In this document: positions 8,145 to 15,740 of the stretch, piece after piece
Position numbering within the stretch: position 1 is the first letter of the stretch
Layout: every line of letters begins with the position of its first letter
Source of the DNA: Roseiarcus sp963772555
Lineage (GTDB): Bacteria; Pseudomonadota; Alphaproteobacteria; Rhizobiales; Beijerinckiaceae
Direction of reading: 5' to 3'
NCBI GenBank assembly: GCA_963772555.1
Contig: CAVYXQ010000018.1
Span: forward strand, 136,516-200,515
DNA length: 64,000 nt
The notes under the pieces: generated by a model
Told to the model about the DNA's origin: nothing
Seen by the model: the letters and a program-made list of their open reading frames with translations, nothing else
The model's database searches: none
Position numbers and translations under genes: made by a program

Positions 8145-8453
8145 ATGGCCTTGCTTGTCGCCGTCTATAAGAAGCCAAAGGACGCCGCCGCGTTCGATGC
8201 CTATTACTTTTCCACACACGTCCCGATCGCCAAGTCGATTCCGGGCCTCCGCTCCTATCAGGTGAGCAACGGCGCCGTCGGGCTGCCGGCCGAGCCGGGC
8301 GGGATTCATCTTGTCGCGCTCCTCGAGTTCGACAGCGTCGATGCGATCAGGCATGCGCTCGGCTCGCCGCAGGGACAGGCGACGGCCGCCGACTTGGGCA
8401 ACTTCGCCGACGGCGGCTTTGATCTGATGGTGTTCAATACGAAACCGGTCTGA
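8145..8453 (+). CDS. EthD-family small protein
   Basis: 102 residues from the ATG at 8145, preceded by GAGGGAA. It has a ferredoxin-like alpha-beta barrel pattern: an N-terminal VAVYKKPKDAAAFDAYYFSTHVPIAK resembling EthD/REDY proteins, and a C-terminal FNTKPV strand. Such proteins are small dimeric barrels linked to degradation or polyketide-like steps. The exact role is unknown. It is 94 bp downstream of msrP and converges with the LysR gene. Confidence 0.75.
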   Translation: MALLVAVYKKPKDAAAFDAYYFSTHVPIAKSIPGLRSYQVSNGAVGLPAEPGGIHLVALLEFDSVDAIRHALGSPQGQATAADLGNFADGGFDLMVFNTKPV

Positions 8454-8612
8454 TCGACGGTGCACAAGCGTGGCGCCGCGTCCCCGCCGCCGCCCTTCGG
8501 GCCGTCCCCCTTCCCCATTTCACTTGGGAAACGGGGGAGGAAAGGCGGGGCCGGAGCGATTGCTTCTGCGAGCTCGTGGCCCGCGTCCCGGCCGAAGCCT
8601 TAGACCAGCGCC

Positions 8613-9506
8613 TCAGTAGCGCCAGCGCTGCGCCGTCCTGACCAGGAAGTCCCGAAACGCCTGAACCCGCGCGACGTTCTTCAGCTCCTCGGCGTAGACC
8701 AGAAAGCATTCCATCTCGGGCATGTCCGCCTGCGGCAGGAGGCGCACCAGCCCCGAATCCGGCTGCACCACGTAATCCGGCAGGACGGCGATGCCGACCC
8801 CGCCTTCGGCTGTGCGCACCATCGCCCCGAGATTATTGACCGAGATTTGCGGAATGCGCGGGTTCTTCGGGTCGCGGCCCAGCGTCAGGAGCGAGTTGAG
8901 GTCGTAGAGGAGATGCGTCGCGGTCGGCGCGCCGAAGGCCACGAGATGATGGCGGTCGAGATCCTCGATCCCGCGCGGCTGGGGATGCTTCTTCAGATAC
9001 TCGGCCGACGCGTAGGCATGGAAATGCACGGTGAAGAGGCGGCGGCGGATGAGATCCGGCTGTATCGGCTCGCGCAGGCGCAGCGCCATGTCGGCCTCGC
9101 GCATCGCGAGATCGAGATCGTCGTCCGACAGCAGCAGCTGCAGCTTGACCTCCGGGTAGAGGTCGACGAATTCGCCCAGTCGCGGCGCGAGCCAGTTGGC
9201 GCCGAGCCCGAGCGTGGTCGTCACCCTGAGTTCGCCGTGCGGCTTCTCGCGGGTGTCGATCAGGCGGCTGCGCACCGCGTCGAGCTTGAGCACGACGTCG
9301 CGCACTGCGCCGAGCAGCATTTCGCCCTGTTCGGTCAGGATGAGGCCGCGGGCGTGACGATGGAAGAGCGGCGCGCCGAGGTCGGCTTCGAGCGCGCCGA
9401 CCTGGCGGCTGATCGCGGACTGGCTGAGGCCCAGCGTCTCGCCGGCGTGGGTGAACGAGCCGGCGTCGGCGGCCGCCTGAAAGATGCGCAGCTTGTCCCA
9501 GTCCAT
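8613..9506 (-). CDS. LysR-family transcriptional regulator
   Basis: 297 residues starting MDWDKLRIFQAAADAGSFTH. The winged helix-turn-helix is at about 4-60 (ETLGLSQSAISRQVGALEADL). The C-terminal periplasmic-binding-like effector domain runs from about 88 to 297. The start at 9506 is the canonical family start. It lies 68 bp downstream of trxB on the same strand, a pairing I recall from Bradyrhizobium-type genomes and consistent with co-transcription. The target and effector are unknown. Confidence 0.9.
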   Translation of the reverse strand: MDWDKLRIFQAAADAGSFTHAGETLGLSQSAISRQVGALEADLGAPLFHRHARGLILTEQGEMLLGAVRDVVLKLDAVRSRLIDTREKPHGELRVTTTLGLGANWLAPRLGEFVDLYPEVKLQLLLSDDDLDLAMREADMALRLREPIQPDLIRRRLFTVHFHAYASAEYLKKHPQPRGIEDLDRHHLVAFGAPTATHLLYDLNSLLTLGRDPKNPRIPQISVNNLGAMVRTAEGGVGIAVLPDYVVQPDSGLVRLLPQADMPEMECFLVYAEELKNVARVQAFRDFLVRTAQRWRY

Positions 9507-9574
9507 GACCGTCTTCCCCGGACAAGCCGGATTACCGCTGGCCGCCGAGGAGCGAACCGCTCGAGCGCCGCTGC

Positions 9575-10549
9575 CTACTCCGCCGCTTGCCTCGCCGGCG
9601 CCGGCTGCGCGGCGAGCCAGCGCTCGGCCTCGAGCGCGGCCATGCAGCCGAGCCCCGCGGCGGTGACCGCCTGACGGAACACGTCGTCGGCCACGTCGCC
9701 GGCGGCGAAGACGCCCTTGACGCTCGTCTCCGTCGACCCGGGCTTCGTTTGCACGTAACCGTTGGGCTTCAGCGCCAGCTGTCCGCGCACGAGCTCGGTC
9801 GCGGGGGCGTGGCCGATGGCGACGAAGACGCCGTCGGCCGGCAGGTCCTCGAGCGCATCGGTGACCACGTTCCTGATCCTGACCCCGGTGACGCCGCGTG
9901 GGACGCCGGACCCGAGGATCTCCTCGACGACGCTGTTCCACCGGATCCTGACGTTGGCGCGGCCGGCGAGCCGCTCGCACAGGATCTTTTCGGCGCGGAA
10001 CGAGTCGCGCCGGTGCACCACCAGGACTTCGGCGGCGATGTTGGAGAGGTAGAGCGCTTCCTCGACCGCGGAATTGCCGCCGCCGACGACGATCACCGAC
10101 TTCTTGCGAAAGAAGAAGCCGTCGCAGGTGGCGCAGGCCGAGACGCCGAGGCCCTTGAAAGCGTCCTCGCTCGGCAGGCCGAGCCACTTCGCCTTCGCTC
10201 CGGTCGCCAGGATGATCGTATCCGCCGTGACGACGCGGCCGCTGTCGCAGCGGATGCGGAACGGCCGCTGCCCGAGTTCGAGCGCCACGACGGTGTCGTT
10301 CTCGATGCGGGCGCCGACGTGCTCGGCCTGCGCGCGCATCTGCTCCATGAGCCAGGGGCCCTGGATCGGCTCGGCGAAGCCCGGGTAGTTCTCGACGTCG
10401 GTGGTGATCATCAGCTGTCCGCCCGGCTCGAAACCCGCCAGCATCAGCGGCTTCAAGAGCGCACGCGCCGCATAGATGGCGGCGGTGTAGCCGGCCGGTC
10501 CCGAACCGACGACGACCATGCGCTCATGCGCGCGACGGGACGAACTCAA
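9575..10549 (-). CDS. trxB: Thioredoxin-disulfide reductase
   Basis: 324 residues. FAD-binding GSGPAGYTAAIYAA (near 15-28), redox-active CATC (Cys139, Cys142), NADPH-binding GGGNSAVEEALYL (near 155) and the C-terminal FAD motif GVFAAGDVADDVFRQ. It transfers electrons from NADPH to thioredoxin in the cytoplasm. The TTG start at 10549 is preferred (AAGGGG about eight bases upstream). The first ATG (10519) would leave almost nothing before the FAD motif. Confidence 0.95.
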   Translation of the reverse strand: MSSSRRAHERMVVVGSGPAGYTAAIYAARALLKPLMLAGFEPGGQLMITTDVENYPGFAEPIQGPWLMEQMRAQAEHVGARIENDTVVALELGQRPFRIRCDSGRVVTADTIILATGAKAKWLGLPSEDAFKGLGVSACATCDGFFFRKKSVIVVGGGNSAVEEALYLSNIAAEVLVVHRRDSFRAEKILCERLAGRANVRIRWNSVVEEILGSGVPRGVTGVRIRNVVTDALEDLPADGVFVAIGHAPATELVRGQLALKPNGYVQTKPGSTETSVKGVFAAGDVADDVFRQAVTAAGLGCMAALEAERWLAAQPAPARQAAE

Positions 10550-10694
10550 GACGGAGCCCCTTTCTTCGCAGCCTTTGCGGTCGACGCCACCCTGCGCCGA
10601 CGGTCGTTTTCCCGCCCTTATATGGGGAGCGCCGATGCGCTACAACGGCGGCGCCTTTGAATCGGCCCGCGCGTCGCGCGACAGGGAGACGTCC

Positions 10695-11297
10695 ATGCTG
10701 GTCCTTCGCACCTCCGGGGCCTCGCCCTTCGCCCGCAAGACGCTGATCGTGGCGTCGCTGCTCGGTCTCGAGGATCGCATCGAGGTCAGGACCGCCGACA
10801 CCAACGATCCGGACGATTCGCTCCGGCGCGAGAATCCGCTGGGGAAAATCCCGGCGCTGATTCTGGAGAGCGGCGAGACGATTTTCGACAGCGCCGTCAT
10901 CGTCGAATATCTCGACTGGCTGGCGGGCGGCGGCCAGGCGATCCCGGCCGAACCCAAGGCGCGCTTCAAGTCCCTGACCCGGCAGGCGCTGGCGGACGGC
11001 ATCGCCGAGGCCGCGGTGCTGCAGCGCTACGAGATCGTGTGGCGCGAGCCCTCGCAGCGCTCGGCGAAGTGGCTCGCCTACCAGGCCGACAAGATCGCCC
11101 GCGCGCTCCGCGCCTTCGAGGCCGCCCCGCCCGAGGAGCTCAGCGACGTCGGCACGGTCGCGCTCGCCTGCGCCCTCGGCTATCTCGACCTGCGCTTCGA
11201 AGGCCGATGGCGGACCGAGCACCCCAAGCTCGTCGCCTGGCTCGACGTCTTCGCCGAAGCGACGCCGAGCTTCGAGGCGACGCGGGTCGGCAGCTGA
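10695..11297 (+). CDS. Glutathione S-transferase family protein
   Basis: 200 residues. The N-terminal thioredoxin-like domain begins MLVLRTSGASPFARKT; the Ser after TSGA may be the thiol-activating residue. It includes the conserved NPLGKIPAL cis-proline motif and the ETIFDSAVIVEYLD Ser/Asp pair that binds the glutathione gamma-glutamyl group. The helical C-terminal domain starts near 85. It is divergent from trxB. The substrate is unknown. Confidence 0.9.
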   Translation: MLVLRTSGASPFARKTLIVASLLGLEDRIEVRTADTNDPDDSLRRENPLGKIPALILESGETIFDSAVIVEYLDWLAGGGQAIPAEPKARFKSLTRQALADGIAEAAVLQRYEIVWREPSQRSAKWLAYQADKIARALRAFEAAPPEELSDVGTVALACALGYLDLRFEGRWRTEHPKLVAWLDVFAEATPSFEATRVGS

Positions 11298-11470
11298 TCC
11301 GGGTCCAGCCTATCACGAGCGACGCGATCAGCAGGCCTGTCGTGATACACGCATCTCGCCGATCGGGATGTTCATAAGCCGGTGGTTCTGGACAGCGACG
11401 TCCGCGACCTCCCTGGCGAACGCCTCGGCGAAATGAAGAGACAGGACGCGCGCGCCGATGCACGGAATCT

Positions 11471-11500
11471 TTGGTACGGATTGAATCCGTATGCTATCTT
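11471..11500 (+). promoter_or_regulatory. Promoter with palindromic operator for the DUF1778/GNAT pair
   Basis: A perfect inverted repeat TACGGATT-G-AATCCGTA (11475-11491) lies between a TTGGTA (11471-11476) and a TATCTT (11495-11500) with 18-bp spacing, just upstream of the antitoxin ribosome binding site (AAGGAGAG). Ribbon-helix-helix antitoxins of this class autorepress by binding such palindromes, so this is the likely operator. Confidence 0.6.
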
Positions 11501-11520
11501 ACACGGTGAAGGAGAGATTC

Positions 11521-11796
11521 ATGCCCCGGACGCTCGCCGACAATGGCCGCGTCGAATTGCGGCTCAGGCCGGAAGACAAGGCCACGCTCACCCGCGCCGC
11601 GGCGATCAAGCGGCGCGATCTGACCGGCTATATCCTCGACCTGGTGTTGCCGAAAGCCGAGGCGGACATCGCCGAGGCCGAACGCCTCGCGCTGTCCGAG
11701 CGCGATTCCTTGCGCGTGCTCGCCCTGCTCGAAAACCCGCCCGCGGCTCCCGACCGTCTCGTGCGCGCCGCGAAGGCCGGCTTCCGTTTGCCGTGA
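11521..11796 (+). CDS. DUF1778 antitoxin (ribbon-helix-helix)
   Basis: 91 residues. The N-terminal RVELRLRPEDKATLTRAAAIKRRDLTGYIL segment fits the DUF1778 ribbon-helix-helix fold: a beta strand for DNA, then two helices. The C-terminal tail (ENPPAAPDRLVRAAKAGFRLP) is the part that normally wraps the acetyltransferase toxin. GGAGAG precedes the ATG. The stop overlaps the toxin start by four bases (GTGA). Role: neutralise the GNAT toxin and repress the operon through the palindrome upstream. Confidence 0.88.
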   Translation: MPRTLADNGRVELRLRPEDKATLTRAAAIKRRDLTGYILDLVLPKAEADIAEAERLALSERDSLRVLALLENPPAAPDRLVRAAKAGFRLP

Positions 11797-12314
11797 CGGG
11801 GCTGACCTGGGAAGAAGCGCCGATAGGCAAGAAACACGACCGGGCCGCCTTCGATTGCGGCGACTCCGATCTCAATCGCTATCTGCAACGCTACGCCCGG
11901 CAGAACCATGAAAGCGGCGGCGCAAAATGCTTCGTCGCCGTTCCCACCGATGCGCCGCCGCGGATTCTCGGCTTCTACACATTGAGCCCCGCCTCACTGG
12001 AATATGCGCGGACACCGGCGCTCGCGAAAAAAGGTCTCGGCCGTTACGACGTGCCGGTGTTCCGGCTCGGTCGCCTGGCCGTCGACAGGACGGCCCAAGG
12101 TCGGGGCCTCGGCGGCGCTCTGCTCCTCCGCGCGGCCGATCGCTGCATCCGCGTCGCGCACGATGTCGGCGGCGTCGCCTTGCTCATCGACGCCAAGAAC
12201 GATCGCGCCGCGCGCCGGTACGAAGGCTACGGCGCGCTCCGCCTCGAGGATGCGCCATTGTCCCTTGTCCTGCCGCTCGCCGTCGCGGCCGACGCGCTCA
12301 AGCGCGGAATCTAA
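11793..12314 (+). CDS. GNAT-family tRNA-acetylating toxin (TacT-like)
   Basis: 173 residues from the GTG that overlaps the antitoxin stop. The protein starts VTGLTWEEAPIGKKHDRAAFDCGDSDLNRYL, the hallmark N-terminus of TacT/AtaT-type toxins. The acetyl-CoA-binding loop lies in RTAQGRGLGGALLL, with a conserved late Tyr in RRYEGYGALRL. Family knowledge: these acetylate the amino group of charged aminoacyl-tRNA and stop translation. The pair looks intact. The target tRNA is unknown. Confidence 0.88.
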   Translation: MTGLTWEEAPIGKKHDRAAFDCGDSDLNRYLQRYARQNHESGGAKCFVAVPTDAPPRILGFYTLSPASLEYARTPALAKKGLGRYDVPVFRLGRLAVDRTAQGRGLGGALLLRAADRCIRVAHDVGGVALLIDAKNDRAARRYEGYGALRLEDAPLSLVLPLAVAADALKRGI

Positions 12315-12556
12315 GTCGAACCCTCTCCCGTTCGGGAGAGGCGCAGGAGTGAAGCCGCCGGGCGCCCCAACAGAGGCGCATGGCCCGGCGTCAATCCGCC
12401 TGGAAGGATCAAGCACGGATGCCTTGCCGCGCTTCACGCTGTGCGAGGGGCCGCGCACGGATGAAGCCGGTTCCGTGCGCTGCCAAGACCGGACATATCG
12501 TGCGCTACCTACACGGAGCAGATCTGCTCTGGCGGATTTTCTGTGGATACGATGAT

Positions 12557-12826
12557 ATGCGCGTGACTTGGATGAAGCGAAGCGGATCGCCACCCTTACC
12601 CGACGCGGGCTCGATTTCGCCGAGGCCCAAGGCGTTTGCGGGCGACCACTTCACAGCGCCCGACGATCCGCGCGCCTACGGCGAGCTTAAGATACATTAC
12701 GGCCGGATGGTTGGACGGCCGCTTTGTCGTGCTGGTGTGACGCCCCGTGACGACAGTCGGCGGATCATTTCGATGAGGCCCGGACATGCAGACGAAGAAG
12801 CCTCGTACAGAGAGCGAATGGGTTGA
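12557..12826 (+). pseudogene. brnT: brnT toxin remnant with multiple frameshifts
   Basis: Reading across frames recovers a BrnT-like RNase toxin: VTW-DEAKR, then ATLTRRGLDFAEAQGV, then AGDHFTAPDD, then RYITAGWLDGRFVVLV, then TPRDDSRRIISMR and a final HADEEA...RERMG stop at 12826. At least four indels are needed: a missing G after ACTTG near 12576; two missing bases at GGCGTTTGCG near 12634; an extra A in CTTAAG near 12690; a missing G in GTGTGACG near 12739. The start ATG at 12557 and overlap with brnA are in the normal brnTA arrangement. Expected bases come from my memory of the family, not from an alignment. Confidence 0.65.
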
Positions 12827-13049
12827 CCCCGACGACGCGCCGCATCTGACCAGGGAATCGTTCGAGCGGGCCGACCTTTACCACGGCGACGAGATGGTTC
12901 GCCGAGGCAGGCCGAAATCCGCCAGCTCGAAGGAGGCCGTCAACCTGCGGCTGGACGCGGACATATTGACCTATTTCCGCAAGACCGGCCCCGGCTGGCA
13001 GAGCCGCATCAACGAGCGCTGCGCAAGGCGGCGGGGCTCTAACGACTAA
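12786..13049 (+). CDS. brnA: BrnA-like antitoxin, C-terminus frameshifted
   Basis: 87 residues. The body is BrnA-like: WVDPDDAP, FERADLYHGD, then RRGRPKS and the ribbon-helix-helix part KEAVNLRLDADILTYFRKTGPGWQSRINE. After INE the frame reads RCARRRGSND. Adding one G after GAG (near 13015) would give INEALRKAAGL and a stop at 13040-13042, the usual family ending. It probably once autorepressed the brnTA operon and neutralised BrnT, whose gene beside it is broken. The end overlaps the convergent vapB-like gene by four bases. Confidence 0.7.
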   Translation: MQTKKPRTESEWVDPDDAPHLTRESFERADLYHGDEMVRRGRPKSASSKEAVNLRLDADILTYFRKTGPGWQSRINERCARRRGSND

Positions 13050-13306
13050 AAACGGCGGCGCCGATATCGGCCGATGATCTCGTCGTCCTCCAGTTCGGAA
13101 GCGAGGGAGAGAGCCTTCGTGAGGTCTATGCTGGGCTTGCCCATGTCGAAGGTGATGGGCTCGAACGCTTGGTCGCGCCGATTGAGATCGCGCAGCCCGG
13201 CGCGGATCGCGTCGTTGAGCACGCGCTTGAACGTTTCGCCGCGCCGACGCACCTCCTTGCGCAAGAGGGACTCGACGTGAGGGTCCAAAGTGACGGTGGT
13301 GCGCAT
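13046..13306 (-). CDS. VapB-like ribbon-helix-helix antitoxin (orphan)
   Basis: 86 residues. MRTTVTLDPHVESLLRKEV begins with the short DNA-binding beta strand and first helix of a ribbon-helix-helix protein, then TFKRVLNDAIRAGL, followed by an acidic tail suited to bind a PIN-domain toxin. The toxin gene would normally lie directly downstream, but that position is occupied by the convergent brnA end, so no cognate VapC is present. Confidence 0.7.
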   Translation of the reverse strand: MRTTVTLDPHVESLLRKEVRRRGETFKRVLNDAIRAGLRDLNRRDQAFEPITFDMGKPSIDLTKALSLASELEDDEIIGRYRRRRF

Positions 13307-13312
13307 GATTCC

Positions 13313-13342
13313 ATCATGATGCTGCCCAGGATGCTGTCATGA
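13313..13342 (-). promoter_or_regulatory. TCATGA palindromes upstream of the VapB-like gene
   Basis: ATCATGAT (13313-13320) and a second TCATGA (13337-13342) lie 23 bp apart just upstream of the antitoxin start at 13306. Tandem small palindromes at this position suit autorepression by a ribbon-helix-helix protein. This was read by eye. Confidence 0.35.
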
Positions 13343-13448
13343 TGCACCCACAGGAGCCCGTCAACCGTCACGTGTCACGCTTTGATGCGGCCAAACGGGC
13401 GCGCGCTTCCTTCTTCAACGAGCTTGCGCGCTCAATCTTCAAGGGCGC

Positions 13449-13721
13449 GACGATGCGCTGGTTTCGGTCGGTCCGGCGCTGGAGCGGGCGCCGCGTTTCG
13501 TCGACCTCCTCGAATTATCGCTCGACGAGCAGGCTGCGCTCCACGGGTTAGAGCGCCTGAGCCTGAATGGGCGCCCCGGCGCGGAAGACTTCGTCGCCGG
13601 GGTCGAGACGAAGCTCGGCCACAGCGTCCAGCCGGGCAAACGGGGAGCGAGCCGCGCGGAGGGTGGACGGGGTGGCTTGCGCAAGGAGCAGGCGTTGCCG
13701 GACTGTTCGACGAAGAGGTAA
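13449..13721 (+). pseudogene. C-terminal remnant of a REP-associated tyrosine transposase-like protein
   Basis: An open frame without a proper start encodes DDALVSVGPALERAPRFVDL, then a helical DEQAALHGLERL, then SLNGRPGAEDFVAGVETKLGH and PGKRG. This resembles the C-terminal tail of Y1/TnpA_REP (RAYT) transposases, which end in a GRPLG...L...KRG pattern. The catalytic HUH and Tyr part is absent. The next 230 bp up to the class II aldolase hold nothing I recognise. Confidence 0.4.
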
Positions 13722-13952
13722 ATTCGACCCCTGAGCGGTCATTGCTGGGTGGTGCAAAAATCAAGCAGACCGTTCGAAAACTCGCTGCGACGTTCTGTAC
13801 TGTACGGCCGCGCCGAGAGCGAAATGGGGTGATATTTTCTGCTCTGCTTGCTCACAAGCCGCGAATTTCGGGCAGCGCTTGATGCGCCGCGGAGTTTTGG
13901 CACGGTCGGCAAGATTTATGCTCTTTAGGGCGACGAGGGCTTCGGTCGCGCC

Positions 13953-14762
13953 TCACTCCAGCAGATCCGGCTGCTCCTTGATGATGCGGGCGTAGAGCGG
14001 CTGGAACTGGAACCAGCCGGCGAAGCCGCTGCCGGCGATCTTATAGGCCTGCGTCGCGGCCTCCGGCGAAATCATCCTCAGGGTCTGGCCGTCGCGCAGC
14101 GTCGCCTCGGCCAGGAGCTGCACCTGGCAGGACCGCTCCATGGTGATGAACCACCACGCCGCCTCGTCGACGGTTCCGCCGACCGTGATGAGGCCGTGGT
14201 TCTGCAGGATGGCGGCCTTGTTCTTGCCGATCGCTTCGGCGATGCGCTGGCCTTCGTCGAGCTCGACCGCCACGCCTCCGAAGTTGTCATAGACGGCGTG
14301 GTCGTTGTAGAACGCGCAGACGTCCTGGGTGATCGGCGCGAGCGGGCGCCCCAGCGTCGAAAACGCCCGGCCGTAGGTCGAATGCGAGTGCGCGGCGGCG
14401 ACCACGTCCGGCCGTGCCGCGTGGACACGCGAATGAATGACGAAAGCGGCCGTATTGACGGGATAGGCGCCTTCGACGACGCGGCCTGCATGGTCGCAGC
14501 GGATGAGGTTCGAGACCTTGACCTGGCTGAAATGCACGCCGAACGGGTTCACCCAGAACGTATCGGAGAACTCGGGGTCGCGCGCGGTTATGTGACCGGC
14601 GACGCCCTCGTCGAAACCGAATTTCGAGAACAGGCGGAAGCCGGCCGCCAGTCTCTGCTTGCGGTGAAGCCGCTCTTCCGCGGCGGTGGCGAACTTAGGC
14701 GGCATCGGCAATTTCGCCATCATCGCCGCCGGATCGATCGTGTCCCTGGCCCGGACGTTCAT
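13953..14762 (-). CDS. Class II aldolase/adducin-domain protein
   Basis: 269 residues from the ATG at 14762. Zinc-binding histidines of the class II aldolase fold are visible: HSHSTYGRAFS (near 140) and the later ILQNHGLITVGG (near 205). An N-terminal GVAGHITARDPEF (near 53) is also family-typical. Substrates in this family vary (fuculose phosphate, ribulose phosphate, other hydroxyacids), and the neighbours do not fix it. It is monocistronic and leftward. Confidence 0.85.
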   Translation of the reverse strand: MNVRARDTIDPAAMMAKLPMPPKFATAAEERLHRKQRLAAGFRLFSKFGFDEGVAGHITARDPEFSDTFWVNPFGVHFSQVKVSNLIRCDHAGRVVEGAYPVNTAAFVIHSRVHAARPDVVAAAHSHSTYGRAFSTLGRPLAPITQDVCAFYNDHAVYDNFGGVAVELDEGQRIAEAIGKNKAAILQNHGLITVGGTVDEAAWWFITMERSCQVQLLAEATLRDGQTLRMISPEAATQAYKIAGSGFAGWFQFQPLYARIIKEQPDLLE

Positions 14763-15154
14763 GATGTTTCCTCTGCGGGTCAATTTGGCTCGGCGCTCAT
14801 TGTAAGGCCGAACTACAGCCTCGTCACCACGAAGATTGCCGCCAGAGAAACCCCTGCCGGAGCCGGCAGTTGAGGCGTGGGCGAACTGCGTGAATTTTTG
14901 CAACGCGGATCGACGTCAATAAAATCAGTGCGCTACGCGGCGCAGAAATCAGGTGCATGAAGGTCCGCTTTCCGCCCAATGAGGCGTCCACGGTCGCGAT
15001 CCGCAACGGCAGCTCCACGTCGTCGACTCCGGACGTTCAAACGCTGCGACGAAACGAACGTTGGGTCGAAGCCAGTCAAGCGAATTGGTTTTGACTTGGC
15101 CTGCGAAGCAGGTCTTTGACGGACGCGCGGGAGCCGCCGCTGGAGCGAAGGGGG
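14763..15154. other. 392-bp gap, nothing recognised
   Basis: Upstream region of the class II aldolase and downstream of a small hypothetical gene. No coding frame with conserved sequence, RNA gene or clear terminator was seen. Confidence 0.5.
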
Positions 15155-15409
15155 TCAGTCCGCCGTCGGCAGGCGGCGCATGACGAACTCGATCTCGTCG
15201 TCGGGAAGCACGCGCCAGGATTCGATTTCGGTCATATAGGCGGCTTTGGGATAGCGCTCGAACCATTCCTGCGCCTTGGCCCGCGCCTCGAGCCGGGGCA
15301 GGCGGAAGGTCTCCCGGCGCCAGGCGCCTTCGGCGGTCGCGGCGCGTCGGTCGCGCCGCCGCGCGACGCGCTCCGCCACATCGACCGGCTTCTTGGTCTC
15401 GAACGCCAC
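15155..15409 (-). CDS. Hypothetical 84-residue basic protein
   Basis: Arg- and Glu-rich, mostly helical (VDVAERVARRRDRRAAT, then EARAKAQEWFERYPKAAYMT), ending in an acidic patch and VMRRLPTAD. No signal peptide or known motif. The stop is clear and the codon choice is like its neighbours. It could be a small DNA- or RNA-binding protein, but nothing proves expression. Confidence 0.4.
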   Translation of the reverse strand: MAFETKKPVDVAERVARRRDRRAATAEGAWRRETFRLPRLEARAKAQEWFERYPKAAYMTEIESWRVLPDDEIEFVMRRLPTAD

Positions 15410-15562
15410 TTTGCGCCTCTCCGGGGCGGAGATTAGCGCGATTTCGGCCGGACGGGGAGTCGGGATTTTCGAGGTCCAGGGTTCAGGGTTAGCCCTTCCG
15501 CACCGTAAAGCGGCGCAATCGATGCAGATCGACCTAGGCCTCGGCGCCGAGCTCGCCGATTA

Positions 15563-15583
15563 ATAACGTATCCATTACGTTAT
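15563..15583. repeat. 8-bp inverted repeat, candidate operator
   Basis: ATAACGTA-TCCAT-TACGTTAT is a perfect inverted repeat with a 5-bp spacer in an unusually AT-rich patch of the 331-bp gap between the hypothetical gene and betC. It looks like a protein-binding operator. No intact regulator or antitoxin gene starts next to it. Confidence 0.45.
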
Positions 15584-15740
15584 ATATGCCTCAGGAAGTC
15601 TCAGCGGCAGTCAGGATGCCAGGCTTGAGCTACAAAGTAGGAAGGTCGGAAGGTCGGAGAAAAAGGCGCCCAAGCTCTTGAAAAGGCCTCGTCGCCCTTG
15701 ACTTTGCACCGCGGCGTCGACGGCGTCTCCCGCGCAAGGC

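Noticed and set aside
8490..8560. Bidirectional terminator between the EthD and LysR genes
   Set aside because: The C-rich/G-rich halves pair only with several mismatches and there is no T-run.
11320..11465. Minus-strand fragment ending RLMNIPIGEMRVSRQAC
   Set aside because: It looks protein-like but has no good start or recognisable family and is too short to call.
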